A stretch of 64,000 nt of DNA from an uncultured Desulfuromonadales bacterium (GCA_903868145.1 CAIPTY010000026.1:36972-100971), one strand, 5' to 3'. Counted from the first letter of the stretch, positions 16,979 to 25,790 are shown. Numbers and translations: made by a program. Notes: generated by a model from the sequence alone, not told the origin.

Positions 16979-17689
16979 CTAACCTTGATCCGACAGTACA
17001 AACTCCATGATAGTGGCGGCGATCTGTTCCGGTCTGTTCTTGTCGTTGTTAAAAATAAGATGGTAGCAACTCATATCCCCGGGGTCCTGATTGAGAAAAT
17101 CCTGGGTGAACATGTCGCGTTGTTTCTGCTTTTTAATAATCAGTTTTTCAGCCTCCTCACGGGAAACAGCCATTCGCCGTGTGATGGAGCTGAGTTTGAA
17201 TTCCATTGAAGCATAAAGCCGGAAATGATAACAGTTTTTCATGGACTGGGTAATACTGGCACTTCCCCGCCCGACGATTATCACATTCCCGAGATTAGCC
17301 AGCGACAGAATCTGCTGGCAGACCAATTTGTAATGATCTTTTTCCGTTTTCCATGTCGGCGAGAGCGATGCCAGAATTTCGTCCAGAAAACCGGCCTTTT
17401 CGCCAAGCCCTTTAAGTATTTTTTCAGAGAGATTATGGTCTTGAGACACTTTCTCCAACAGAGCTTTATCCATTACAGTCCAGGAATCTCCTGTCCTTTT
17501 CTCCATAATATTTTGCAGTATTTCGGCCATGGGGTACGCTTCACAACCAAACTCCCGCGAGACGGTGATAGCAGGTTTTTTCTTTCTTGAAAGATTTCCT
17601 GCCACCTTTTCTGCCTCATTCCTGCGTGCGGACTCCACCCACGCACCTAAACGCTTTTCGATTGACGGTATCAGTATCTTCTCTGGCAT
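16979..17689 (-). CDS. Cytidylate-kinase-like protein
   Basis: A 236-residue protein of the cytidylate-kinase-like family. AITVSREFGCEAYPMAEIL replaces the usual P-loop region, followed by DKALLEKVSQDHNL, then NVIIVGRGSASITQ and FRLYASMEFKLSSITRRM, the last like the LID region. True CMP kinases begin with a Gly-rich P-loop; here S-R-E-F-G-C takes that position, as in this poorly characterised subfamily. It is sandwiched between two hybrid kinases in one direction, which suggests a link to that signalling cluster, though no role is established. Confidence 0.8.
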   Translation of the reverse strand: MPEKILIPSIEKRLGAWVESARRNEAEKVAGNLSRKKKPAITVSREFGCEAYPMAEILQNIMEKRTGDSWTVMDKALLEKVSQDHNLSEKILKGLGEKAGFLDEILASLSPTWKTEKDHYKLVCQQILSLANLGNVIIVGRGSASITQSMKNCYHFRLYASMEFKLSSITRRMAVSREEAEKLIIKKQKQRDMFTQDFLNQDPGDMSCYHLIFNNDKNRPEQIAATIMEFVLSDQG

Positions 17690-17732
17690 GGTAATCCTCC
17701 CGGTTGTGTGTATGGTGTGTGTATCAGGTTGT

Positions 17733-19505
17733 TTATTTATTCTCCCACTTCTTCAGCATGGCGAGCAGATCAGCGAGCATCAGCGGTTTTGAGAGATGAT
17801 CGTCCATCCCGAAGGCCAGACAGTGATCACGATCCTGTTTCATGGCGTTACCGGTTAGAGCTATTACCGGGATGTCTTGGCGACGCACGGCTGAAGCCGG
17901 GTCACGGATGATGGCGGTAACGGCGAAGCCGCTCATTTCCGGCATCATGCAGTCCATCAGCACCAGCGCATAATCATTTTTTTCAAGTGCGGCTACAGCC
18001 TCTTTACCATTTTTGGCCACATCAACCAGATAACCGAATTCTTTAAGCAGGCTGGAAACCAGCAACTGGGAGGGCGGGTCATCTTCGGTTAAGAGGATGC
18101 GCAAGGGGGTGGCGTGTTTACTCCATACCCTTCCAAGGGGGATATCAGAAAGGTAATGGGGTTGATCTGAAATTACAGAATCTACCCCATCACGACCCTC
18201 CCCTTGACAAGGGAGAACTTGACTCTGTTTCACCAGCACCACCGTAAACCAGAACGTTGACCCCACCCCGCCAACACTCTCAACACCGATAGTACCCCCC
18301 ATCAGCTCTACCAGGTGTTTGCAAATAGACAGTCCCAGTCCGGTACCCCCATATTTGCGTGCAGTGGGGCTATTTACCTGGGTGAATGGGGCGAAGAGAT
18401 CCTCCAGCTTGTCGGCCGCAATGCCTATGCCGGTGTCGCGAATGAGAAAGCGGAGCGTGATGGAACTGTCATCTTCGGCATCTTTTTGGCAGTGCAGGGC
18501 TACACTTCCCTTTGGGGTGAATTTAATGGCGTTGCCGACCAGGTTGATGATGATCTGACGCAGTCGTCCCGCATCACCTTTCAATGCCGCTGGTATGTCC
18601 GAGTCGTGTGACGAGCTCAGGTGCACCGACTTTTCACGGGCTTGAAGTGACAGAATCTTGATGGTATCGGAAACCATCGTCGGCAGATCAAAGTTGCCTA
18701 TCTCCAGCTCTATCTTGCCCGCTTCAATTTTAGCAAGATCGAGAATATCGTTAATCAGATTTATCAGGTTTTTGCCTGACCACAGGGCTATTTCAGTGAA
18801 CTGCCGCTGTTCATGGGTCAATTCGGTTTGCTGCAACAGTTGAACCATGCCGAGAATGCTGTTCATCGGAGAGCGAATTTCGTGGCTCATGGTTGATAGA
18901 AACTGACTCTTGGCTATGTTGGCGGTTTCGGCGGCGGCTTTGGCCTGGAACAACGCATCCTCCGCCTGTTTACGTTCGGTGATATCGCTCAAGGAAACCC
19001 AGAACTCTCCACCCTCAGCAGGAGTGGCCTGAATATGAGCCCAGAAAGAAGAACCGTCGGGACGTTTGAGAAGCATTTCCGCGACATGTGGCTTACTCGA
19101 TGTGAAGGCTTGTTTACGATACAGATAGAACAAATCCTGATCGTCTTTGCACAAAAACCGCTTGATCGGCTGTTTTATCAGTGCAGCTCTGGCAACACCA
19201 AACATATTGGCAGCGGCAAGATTGGCCTCCAGAATCAGCCCGGCTTCAGCGAACGTCAGATACCCGACCGGCGCCAGGTCATACAGGTCAAAGTAGCGCG
19301 CCTGTGATGCATCCAGCTCCTCCTGTGTACGGCGCAGCTCTTCGTTCTGCATCTCCAGTTGAATCTGATGCACCCGCAGTTCATAGAGGATTTTTTCTGT
19401 TTCACCGGGAGTGCTTGTTACCGGGATTATTGTCTCGCGTGCTCCGAACACTTCTTCAGCACGTCGGCGCAGATCCTTGGGCGATAAAGGTTTTCTGGTT
19501 TTCAT
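17733..19505 (-). CDS. PAS sensor hybrid histidine kinase with repeat-derived linker
   Basis: A 590-residue hybrid kinase like its neighbours: PAS (70-180), HisKA with H208 in STMSHEIRSPMNS, ATPase with NLVGNAIKFTP and GGTGLGLSICKHL, and receiver with LVLMDCMMPEMSG. The linker between ATPase and receiver (QVLPCQGEGRDGVDSVIS..., about 40 residues) is longer than in the neighbouring kinase. It is encoded by a palindromic repeat inserted in frame (18127-18214). It is the first gene of the leftward cluster; the divergent toxin-antitoxin pair starts 76 bp away. Confidence 0.92.
   Translation of the reverse strand: MKTRKPLSPKDLRRRAEEVFGARETIIPVTSTPGETEKILYELRVHQIQLEMQNEELRRTQEELDASQARYFDLYDLAPVGYLTFAEAGLILEANLAAANMFGVARAALIKQPIKRFLCKDDQDLFYLYRKQAFTSSKPHVAEMLLKRPDGSSFWAHIQATPAEGGEFWVSLSDITERKQAEDALFQAKAAAETANIAKSQFLSTMSHEIRSPMNSILGMVQLLQQTELTHEQRQFTEIALWSGKNLINLINDILDLAKIEAGKIELEIGNFDLPTMVSDTIKILSLQAREKSVHLSSSHDSDIPAALKGDAGRLRQIIINLVGNAIKFTPKGSVALHCQKDAEDDSSITLRFLIRDTGIGIAADKLEDLFAPFTQVNSPTARKYGGTGLGLSICKHLVELMGGTIGVESVGGVGSTFWFTVVLVKQSQVLPCQGEGRDGVDSVISDQPHYLSDIPLGRVWSKHATPLRILLTEDDPPSQLLVSSLLKEFGYLVDVAKNGKEAVAALEKNDYALVLMDCMMPEMSGFAVTAIIRDPASAVRRQDIPVIALTGNAMKQDRDHCLAFGMDDHLSKPLMLADLLAMLKKWENK
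18127..18214. repeat. Palindromic repeat element inside a kinase gene
   Basis: Contains the inverted repeat ATGGGGT/ACCCCAT (18156-18162 and 18184-18190), flanked by CCTTCCAAGGGGG and CCCTCCCCTTGACAAGG-type ends. These ends resemble palindromic dispersed repeats I have seen in Geobacter-group genomes. It reads through without a stop and keeps the kinase frame open. Boundaries are approximate. Confidence 0.55.
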
Positions 19506-19581
19506 GGATTGACCCCGATCTTTTTTTCTGTTACAGGTGCCTCACTTATGATACACTTTGTCAAAAATAAGGAGACCACTC

Positions 19582-19809
19582 ATGCCTTCAATTAATCCGC
19601 GCATCAATGTTGTCTGTGAAAAGCCCCTGTATGGCGCTATTGCCGAAATTGCCGCCCGCGATGGCGCTTCGTTGTCATCGGTTGCCCACGATCTGTTGCT
19701 GGAATCGCTGGAACTGCGTGAAGACATAGCCCTGACGCAGGTTGCCGACAAACGGGCCACCGGATTTAACCACGCTGCCGCGTTGACTGCCGACCAGGTT
19801 TTCGGCTGA
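19582..19809 (+). CDS. Antitoxin of a RelE-type pair (RHH-like)
   Basis: A 75-residue protein starting MPSINPRINVVCEKPLYGAI, with a helix-turn pattern AARDGASLSSVAHDLLLESLE typical of small ribbon-helix-helix antitoxins. AAGGAGACC precedes the ATG at 19582; an upstream in-frame TTG at 19558 is rejected for lack of a ribosome site. The C-terminal tail (AALTADQVFG) should wrap the toxin. Its stop overlaps the toxin ATG (TGATG). Confidence 0.82.
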   Translation: MPSINPRINVVCEKPLYGAIAEIAARDGASLSSVAHDLLLESLELREDIALTQVADKRATGFNHAAALTADQVFG

Positions 19810-20081
19810 TGAGTTTTGCCGTTATCTTCCATCCAGCGGTCAGGGACGATGCCGCTGACATTGCCAAAGTTATCCGCGAGCGGATACGAAACGCCATTGA
19901 TACCCGCCTGACACGTGAACCGACGCTGTACGGCAAGCCGTTGCGCGGCACCCTGGCCGGATACTGGAAACTGCGGGTGGGTGATTGGCGGGTAGTGTAT
20001 GCAATTCGCGGCACCGAGGTAATCGTATTTGCCATCAAGCACCGCAGTCGGGTGTACGATGAGGTTGGTGACCGTCTGTAG
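19809..20081 (+). CDS. RelE/ParE-family toxin
   Basis: A 90-residue toxin with the RelE pattern VIFHPAVRDDAADIAKVI, then LYGKPLRGTLAGYWKLRVGDWRVVYAI and VFAIKHRSRVYDE. The R-x-G-D-W-R-V-x-Y core and the final H-R...Y are shared with mRNA interferases of this family. It is coupled to the antitoxin by a one-base overlap. The stop sits in a 28-bp palindrome that may end transcription toward the convergent CheB-CheR gene. Confidence 0.88.
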   Translation: MSFAVIFHPAVRDDAADIAKVIRERIRNAIDTRLTREPTLYGKPLRGTLAGYWKLRVGDWRVVYAIRGTEVIVFAIKHRSRVYDEVGDRL

Positions 20082-20105
20082 GGGCACGGCGCGCCGTGCA
20101 CCTAC
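20078..20105. repeat. 28-bp intergenic palindrome
   Basis: GTAGGGGCACGGCG/CGCCGTGCACCTAC is a palindrome with one symmetric mismatch. It lies between the convergent relE-type and cheB-cheR genes. GTAGGGGC...GCCCCTAC palindromes are frequent between genes in this bacterial group. No T-tract follows, so a terminator role is uncertain. Confidence 0.7.
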
Positions 20106-20122
20106 GTTTCACCCGTGTTCTT

Positions 20123-23100
20123 TCACTCAACCCCGCTCGCCCGCTCCGTCGTCGCAATCGCGTACACTTTTCCCGCCTCGTTCAGCAGGGCGGTTGCAGT
20201 CAGCCAGACTTCCACCACCGTGCCATCTTTGGCGATCCGTTGCGTACCATAGGGCTCCAGCACCTCTTTCCGGCTTAAATGCTGGACACGCTTAACATCT
20301 TCCTTGCGTAGCCCTTCCGGTATCAGTTCCCGGATATCCCGCCCCAGCGCCTCTGCCTCGCTCCAGCCGTACATCCGGCACGCTGACGGATTCCAGGCCA
20401 GGATGCGCCCTTCCATATCCTGCATCACGATGGCATCGTGCGAATCTCGCACCACCACCGCCATTCTTGTGAGATCGTTGGCTTTTTTAAGAGCTTCCCG
20501 CGTCTGTTTTATTTCGGTGATGTCCACAAACGTGATCACGGCACCCTCGATCCTGTTGTCGACGGTGCGGTAGGGGAGAATGCGCATCAGGTAATAATCG
20601 CCGGCCGTTGTCTGTACCTCCACCTCTCGCGGAACCAGGGTGTTCAGTACAGCCTTTATATCTGCCACCAGGCTGTCATAACCTCTCAGGTTGGATGCGA
20701 AGTGCGCCACGTTGCGCCCGACATCGCTCAGGATCAGGTGGATAATCTGGGTAGCGCCGGGGGTAAAGCGGAGGATGCGCAGTTCAAAATCCACAAACAC
20801 GGTACCGATACCGGTTCCGGCCAGCAGGTTGTTCATGTCGTTATTGACCCGCGACAGATCCAGCACTTTTGTCTGCAGTTCGGCATTGATCGTGGCCAGC
20901 TCTTCATTTACCGACTGCAGCTCCTCCTTGGAGGTCTCCAGTTCCTCATTGGTGGACTGCATCTCTTCATTGATCGACTGCAACTCCTCGTTGGCAGATT
21001 TCAGCTCTTCGTTTGATGCCTCCAGCTCCTCGTTGGCAGACTGGATATACTCTTCTTTCGCCTGCAGTTCCTGCTGGAGAACTGCCAGGCGAGCATCAAC
21101 GCCTGACAGTGGATCGCCTGTGCCGGCTGGATGAGTATCGGGCGACTGTTCGGTGTCACCGCTGACTGTTTCGGCAATCTGGACTGCCGCTTCCTCCAGA
21201 ATAACCATGAAAAGGGCTGTTTCGGACATCGCCGCAGAGCCACCCGCCACCGGACTGATACTCAGATTAACCCTGGTGAAATGGCTGTTTGTTTTGACCC
21301 GCAGACCGGAGCGTCGAACGATCTCATTGTGCAAGGCGGCTTTATGCAGGGCGATGGTCAAATCGGGCCGCAATCCTTCGCGGGCCATTTTCAGGATGTT
21401 ATAGTTGTCTGCCCCCCCCGGCGCAAGTTCCAGGTACATCCCGGTGCGGCCGTGCAGATAGAGGATGTCTCCCGCTCTGTTGACGAGTACACCTGCCTGG
21501 ATGACCTGCCCCAGCAGCGCCTTTTCAGCCAGTTCCTGCAGCGGAAGGTTCTGCGGGACCGCCTTCTTGACGACGGGCTGGGGGAGCGCCGTCTCTGCCT
21601 CCATCGCCGGCGGAGTGAATCTGGCAAGTACCAGACGCTGCCGGGAGCCACCATCATCTTTGCGCTGATACAGTTTCTGCTTGCGATCAATCGTGGCAAA
21701 CAGGGCGCCAAATTCACCAACTGTCTCGGAGGTGCCCAGCAAAAGAAATCCGCCCGGATTCAGCGCGTAGTGGAACAGGGGAATCACCTTCTTCTGCAAC
21801 TCGCTCCCCATATAGATCATGAGATTACGACAACTGATCAGGTCGAGTTTGGAAAATGGCGGGTCTTTGATCACGTCCTGTTCGGAAAAAACCAGCATGT
21901 CGCGGATCCCTTTGTGGACACGATAGGTATTACCGTCGGATTCCAGCGTAAAAAAGCGCGCCAGCCGTTCCGGGGTGATGTCGTTGGCGATGCTGGCTGG
22001 AAAGAATCCTTTGCGGGCCTGACTGATGGCCTGGCTGTCTATGTCGGTGGCGAAGAGTTGAAGCATGTAGTTCTGTTTCAGTGTCTCCACATGTTCCTGG
22101 AGCAGGATGGCGATGGAGTAGGCCTCTTCGCCGGTTGAGCAGCCGCAGATCCAGATCCGGATGGCGCTGCCGTACGGCTTGTCGATAAAAATGCGGGGGA
22201 TAATTGTTGCCTCAAGCACGGCAAAAACCTCGGGATCGCGGAAAAAACTGGTGACGCCGATCAACAGATCGCGGAAGAGCGCATCCGCCTCCTGGGGAGT
22301 CTGCTGGAGATATTTGACATAGCCGTCAAGCCTGCTGATCTGGTGGACAGCCATGCGCCGCTCGATACGGCGGTTAATGGTACTCGGTTTGTACTGGGAG
22401 AAGTCGTGGCCGGTCCTGGCCCGCAGGATGACAAAAATCTTCTTCAATTCGCTCTCGGTTTTGGGTTCGGGAACGGTGGCGGGCCGGGGCGGTCTGCCGA
22501 AGGCATGCACGGCATACGCCATAAGCTGGGCCGGCATATCTGCGGCAGGAAGCACATAGTCCACCAGGCCCGTATTGATGGCGCTGCGGGGCATGCCGTC
22601 ATATTCCGTGGATTCGGGGTTCTGGGCCATGGCCATCCCCCCTTCCCCCTTGATCGCCCGCAGCCCCAATGTGCCGTCACTGCCGGTGCCGGAAAGCACG
22701 ATGCAGATGGCCAGTTCGTGCTGATCCTGCGCCAGTGAGCGGAAGAAGAAATCGATGGGAAGCCGCTGGCCGCGGGGAGATGAGGGTTCCAGGAGTTGCA
22801 GGGTTCCGTTGAGAAACGCCATGTCGCAATTGGGCGGAATGATGTAGGCGCAGTTGGGCTGGACCGTGACGCCATCCTCAACTTCAAAAACCTGCATGCG
22901 GGTATAGCGCCGGATCAGATCGGTGAGGATGCTCTTGTGATCCGGCGCCAGATGCTGCACCAGCACAAAGGCCATGCCCGGATCCTTATCGGCTGGCATG
23001 CCGGAAAAGAAGGCCTCAAAAGCCGCCAGACCGCCAGCGGAAGCACCAATGCCGACGATGGGAAAATGCGCATGTTCCGTTGTAATTTCAGCCTGGTCAG

Positions 23101-23131
23101 TTTTTTTAACCGTCTTTTTTCTGGTTGCCAT
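20123..23131 (-). CDS. CheB-CheR fusion protein with coiled coil and two PAS domains
   Basis: A 1002-residue signalling protein. CheB-type methylesterase (about 20-210) with Ser in GIGASAGG, His in LVQHLAPDH and Asp in SGTGSDGT, but no receiver domain. CheR methyltransferase (about 230-500) with SFFRDPEVF and the SAM motif CGCSTGEEAYS. A long Glu/Gln/Asn heptad coiled coil (about 675-760, EELKSANEELQSINEE) follows, then two PAS domains; the second carries IVMQDMEGRILAWNPSA. It has no kinase domain. ATG at 23131 follows AAGGAGCAAG. Expression may be controlled by the leader structures at 23152-23303. Confidence 0.95.
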   Translation of the reverse strand: MATRKKTVKKTDQAEITTEHAHFPIVGIGASAGGLAAFEAFFSGMPADKDPGMAFVLVQHLAPDHKSILTDLIRRYTRMQVFEVEDGVTVQPNCAYIIPPNCDMAFLNGTLQLLEPSSPRGQRLPIDFFFRSLAQDQHELAICIVLSGTGSDGTLGLRAIKGEGGMAMAQNPESTEYDGMPRSAINTGLVDYVLPAADMPAQLMAYAVHAFGRPPRPATVPEPKTESELKKIFVILRARTGHDFSQYKPSTINRRIERRMAVHQISRLDGYVKYLQQTPQEADALFRDLLIGVTSFFRDPEVFAVLEATIIPRIFIDKPYGSAIRIWICGCSTGEEAYSIAILLQEHVETLKQNYMLQLFATDIDSQAISQARKGFFPASIANDITPERLARFFTLESDGNTYRVHKGIRDMLVFSEQDVIKDPPFSKLDLISCRNLMIYMGSELQKKVIPLFHYALNPGGFLLLGTSETVGEFGALFATIDRKQKLYQRKDDGGSRQRLVLARFTPPAMEAETALPQPVVKKAVPQNLPLQELAEKALLGQVIQAGVLVNRAGDILYLHGRTGMYLELAPGGADNYNILKMAREGLRPDLTIALHKAALHNEIVRRSGLRVKTNSHFTRVNLSISPVAGGSAAMSETALFMVILEEAAVQIAETVSGDTEQSPDTHPAGTGDPLSGVDARLAVLQQELQAKEEYIQSANEELEASNEELKSANEELQSINEEMQSTNEELETSKEELQSVNEELATINAELQTKVLDLSRVNNDMNNLLAGTGIGTVFVDFELRILRFTPGATQIIHLILSDVGRNVAHFASNLRGYDSLVADIKAVLNTLVPREVEVQTTAGDYYLMRILPYRTVDNRIEGAVITFVDITEIKQTREALKKANDLTRMAVVVRDSHDAIVMQDMEGRILAWNPSACRMYGWSEAEALGRDIRELIPEGLRKEDVKRVQHLSRKEVLEPYGTQRIAKDGTVVEVWLTATALLNEAGKVYAIATTERASGVE

Positions 23132-23151
23132 ATCTTGCTCCTTGTGGAAAC

Positions 23152-23189
23152 AAAAAACCGGCGTACGGTGTAAGGCCGAAACGCCGGTT
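23152..23189 (-). terminator. Terminator-like hairpin in the leader of the CheB-CheR gene
   Basis: On the minus strand AACCGGCGT pairs with ACGCCGGTT (9 bp, no mismatch), the 16-nt loop can form an inner CGG/CCG stem, and six T follow. It sits 20 bp before the start codon, next to the ribosome site, so it would act on transcripts entering this gene. The only upstream leftward ORF is the 32-residue frame at 23205-23303. Confidence 0.65.
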
Positions 23190-23204
23190 CAAACTGGAAT
23201 TCAG

Positions 23205-23303
<99 letters not shown>

Positions 23304-23489
23304 CTCATACTCCTCATGAAAACAGGACTGATGGTACAACTATATCGCTATTTCGGATGATTGCAACTATAAATATCACACTTCATTACCGCGAAATACT
23401 TCGCCCTGATCTGGCTGCCTTAAGCCATCCCTTCATATTCGCGTAAATCAAGGTTGCAAGCATGTGCACCGTTGTGATAGGTAAGAGCC

Positions 23490-24335
23490 ATGGCTGAAGA
23501 GAGAGTACTCCCCTTTATTGAACATCTGGTCGAACTGCGCAAACGTCTGATGGTGATTGTCATCGCCGTTGTCATCGGCATGGGCATTGCCTGGAACTAT
23601 TCCAGCGACGTCCTCAACTTCATCGAAAAGCCGCTCACCGGCACCACCTATCTGACCGGCATCAAGAAGAAGGTCTACCTGCAGGTCAAGGAATGGTCCC
23701 CCGCCCTGTACACCCGCTACAAGCTGGAACAGGAGATAAATACCCCGCAGAAGAAGCATCCCCTGAACTACAGCGCACCCCTTGAACCCTTCTTCATCCA
23801 GTGCAAAATATCCATGCTGGCCGGTTTCATCCTGGTGCTGCCGATCGTTTTCTACCAGGTCTGGCTGTTCATCGCACCCGGCCTGACCAGCCGGGAACGC
23901 AGGATGGTGATACCGTTCGTCACCGCCGCCACCCTTACCTTCTGTGCCGGTGCCATGTTTTTTCTGATCATCATCTGGCCGGTCATCATCAACTTTTCCC
24001 TCTCCTATGAGGCAGAAGGCCTGCAAAGCTGGTTCAATATCAGCGCCTACGTCAATTTCTGTCTCCGGCTGATCCTGATGTTCGGCCTGATCTTTGAACT
24101 GCCCGTTCTGACGCTGCTGCTGGCCCGTTTCGGTCTCGTCAGCTATGAGTTTCTGGCGCCCAAGCGCAAGTATGCCCTTCTGGCCAGCTCCATCATTGCC
24201 GCCTTTCATGCCGATCTGATCACCATGTTCGTCATCATGCTGCCGCTCTATCTGATGTATGAAGTCAGCGTCTGGACAGCATTCATATTCGCAAAAAAAC
24301 GCCCCGTTGCAGAACCGGAACTCACAACCCTCTGA
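23490..24335 (+). CDS. tatC: Sec-independent protein translocase TatC
   Basis: Core integral membrane component of the twin-arginine translocase that exports folded proteins. Seen: the N-terminal signature PFIEHLVELRKRLM, the family motif SAPLEPFFIQCKISM, and six hydrophobic spans including FILVLPIVFYQVWLFIAPGL and LILMFGLIFELPVLTLLLARF. At 281 residues it carries about 40 extra residues between the first span and the SAPLEPFF motif. No tatA/tatB lies beside it. It is divergent from the CheB-CheR gene, with a 358-bp gap holding the leader elements. Confidence 0.95.
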   Translation: MAEERVLPFIEHLVELRKRLMVIVIAVVIGMGIAWNYSSDVLNFIEKPLTGTTYLTGIKKKVYLQVKEWSPALYTRYKLEQEINTPQKKHPLNYSAPLEPFFIQCKISMLAGFILVLPIVFYQVWLFIAPGLTSRERRMVIPFVTAATLTFCAGAMFFLIIIWPVIINFSLSYEAEGLQSWFNISAYVNFCLRLILMFGLIFELPVLTLLLARFGLVSYEFLAPKRKYALLASSIIAAFHADLITMFVIMLPLYLMYEVSVWTAFIFAKKRPVAEPELTTL

Positions 24336-24401
24336 AAATTCAATTGACATACCGCATGAAAAATCTTAGAAGATATAAAAAGTCTTTTAGGGGTTTTATG
24401 C

Positions 24402-24824
24402 ATGATGGAACTGACACGTAAGGGCGAATACGCCATCCGCGGTATCGTGTATCTGGCATCCCGCCCCATGGATCAGGTCTGTCTGTTGAGCGATATTGCA
24501 GCGGCGGTCGAGGTCCCTCCCACATTTCTGGCAAAGATTTTTCAGCAGTTCAGTAAGATCGGACTGGTTAAATCATATCGCGGAACCGGTGGAGGGTTCA
24601 TTATCGGACGCGATCCCGAAAAGATCACGCTTCTGGAGGTCGTCGAAGCCGTTGAAGGCCCTATCGTGCCCAACCGCTGCGCCATCAGGGAGGGCGAATG
24701 CCCCCGTGACGCATCCTGCACCATACATCCCGTCTGGCTCAACGTACAGAAACAGGTACGCAGCATCCTCAAGAAGGTAACCCTGCGGGATCTCGCCGCA
24801 AATACCACCAGTTTACCAACCTAA
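24402..24824 (+). CDS. Rrf2-family transcriptional regulator
   Basis: A 140-residue winged-helix regulator: LTRKGEYAIRGIVYLA, then VPPTFLAKIFQQFSKIGLVKSYRGTGGGF, the Rrf2 recognition region. Cysteines C93, C100 and C106 in NRCAIREGECPRDASC match the Fe-S ligand arrangement of IscR/RsrR-type members, so it may sense iron-sulfur status or redox. TTGACA at 24344 could be part of its promoter, but no good -10 box lies at normal spacing. No isc/suf operon follows, so its targets are unknown. Confidence 0.92.
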   Translation: MMELTRKGEYAIRGIVYLASRPMDQVCLLSDIAAAVEVPPTFLAKIFQQFSKIGLVKSYRGTGGGFIIGRDPEKITLLEVVEAVEGPIVPNRCAIREGECPRDASCTIHPVWLNVQKQVRSILKKVTLRDLAANTTSLPT

Positions 24825-24904
24825 CCTATTGATATAAAATCATTTTATTCTGAAAGCTTGACACGCAGGCGAAACTCCTGTACAGTTCCCCGCGTTATGT
24901 AAAA

Positions 24905-24947
24905 CCCCTTCAAAGTCCTGGAACTCCGGGACTTCGTCGTTTAGGGG
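24905..24947 (+). other. Stable stem-loop upstream of the transglycosylase gene
   Basis: CCCCT (24905-24909) pairs with AGGGG (24943-24947), enclosing AAGTCCTGGA/TCCGGGACTT with one wobble pair. No T-tract follows. It could be a structured 5' leader of the lipoprotein gene that starts 100 bp downstream. Confidence 0.4.
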
Positions 24948-25047
24948 CATCCCTCTTGAAAGGAGTATCCGGCCGGATTTTTTCCCCATACCCTTCTGGC
25001 GCTTGCGCCGGTCCGGCAAAGCCGACACAACCTCCCACTCTATTATT

Positions 25048-25695
25048 ATGCGAAAATCAATTCTGTATCTTTCATGCCTCCTGGCATTGACGGCCTGCGA
25101 AAATGCTTCCGTCAAGAAGACTGAGTTGGCGCCCGTTGCGACGACGCCGACCGAAATCTCCCCCGATCATGAGATCAAGATTCTCCTGGAAAAAGGCATT
25201 TCCATGGGTGAACGCAAACGTCAGGTGGGCGCAATTCAGGCCGCATTTGAACGTCGCACCACCCCGGAGCGCTCCCGCAAACTGGCCGCCCTCTGTTTCA
25301 CCAAAACCCTCAGCACCCCGTTCATGCCCTTTGACCTGGCTGAGATTGCCCTTGCCGAGACCGGCGGCAACCGGTTGTCAGCCGGCGCCGTCTCCACCAA
25401 AGGCGCTCTGGGTGTCTGGCAGCTCATGCCCCAGCGAGCCAGGAGCCATGGCTATTCTCCCGCGGATATGCAGAATGATGAAAAGTGCGCCGATGCCGCT
25501 ATACGGGAGCTTTTCGTCAAGCTGGAGATGGCCCAGGGAAATCTTGAGCGCGCAAAAAAGCTCTATTGCGGACAAGGTCCCCAGGCTGATGCGTACATAA
25601 AAAAAGTTCGCCAGATTCGCCAGGAGATGCTCGGCACCCTGAATCAGCAGACTCAGCGCCTGGCCATGGGCGATTCAGGGGTCAGAATCCGCTGA
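25048..25695 (+). CDS. Lytic transglycosylase lipoprotein (SLT domain)
   Basis: A 215-residue lipoprotein with lipobox LLALTAC (Cys at residue 13), followed by a linker and a transglycosylase-like domain: DLAEIALAETGGNRLSAGAV, then TKGALGVWQLMPQRARSHGY and a C-terminal helical part. The Glu in AET corresponds to the catalytic acid of SLT enzymes, which cleave peptidoglycan glycan strands and leave anhydro ends. ATG at 25048 (MRKSILYL) is chosen because it starts the signal peptide. A strong terminator follows at 25746. Confidence 0.88.
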   Translation: MRKSILYLSCLLALTACENASVKKTELAPVATTPTEISPDHEIKILLEKGISMGERKRQVGAIQAAFERRTTPERSRKLAALCFTKTLSTPFMPFDLAEIALAETGGNRLSAGAVSTKGALGVWQLMPQRARSHGYSPADMQNDEKCADAAIRELFVKLEMAQGNLERAKKLYCGQGPQADAYIKKVRQIRQEMLGTLNQQTQRLAMGDSGVRIR

Positions 25696-25745
25696 CGAGG
25701 CCCGAACCGCTTCTTAAAAAAACATATTAATCAGTAACTTGCCGG

Positions 25746-25788
25746 CGCTCCCGCTCTCTTTCATCAGAGACGGGAGCGGGGTCTTTTT
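25746..25788 (+). terminator. Rho-independent terminator
   Basis: CGCTCCCG pairs with CGGGAGCG, CTCT/AGAG extends the stem inward, and GGGTCTTTTT follows. It separates the transglycosylase gene from the chemoreceptor gene. Confidence 0.9.
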
Positions 25789-25790
25789 GC

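Noticed and set aside
21131..22138. 335-codon plus-strand ORF
   Set aside because: Lies wholly antisense to the CheB-CheR gene, whose domains are clear; composition is typical of a GC-rich shadow frame.
23448..24350. 300-codon minus-strand ORF
   Set aside because: Antisense to tatC; no domain and Asp/Gln/Gly-rich shadow composition.
24840..25047. c-di-GMP (GEMM) riboswitch before the transglycosylase gene
   Set aside because: A stable stem-loop exists, but the GEMM core motifs are absent.
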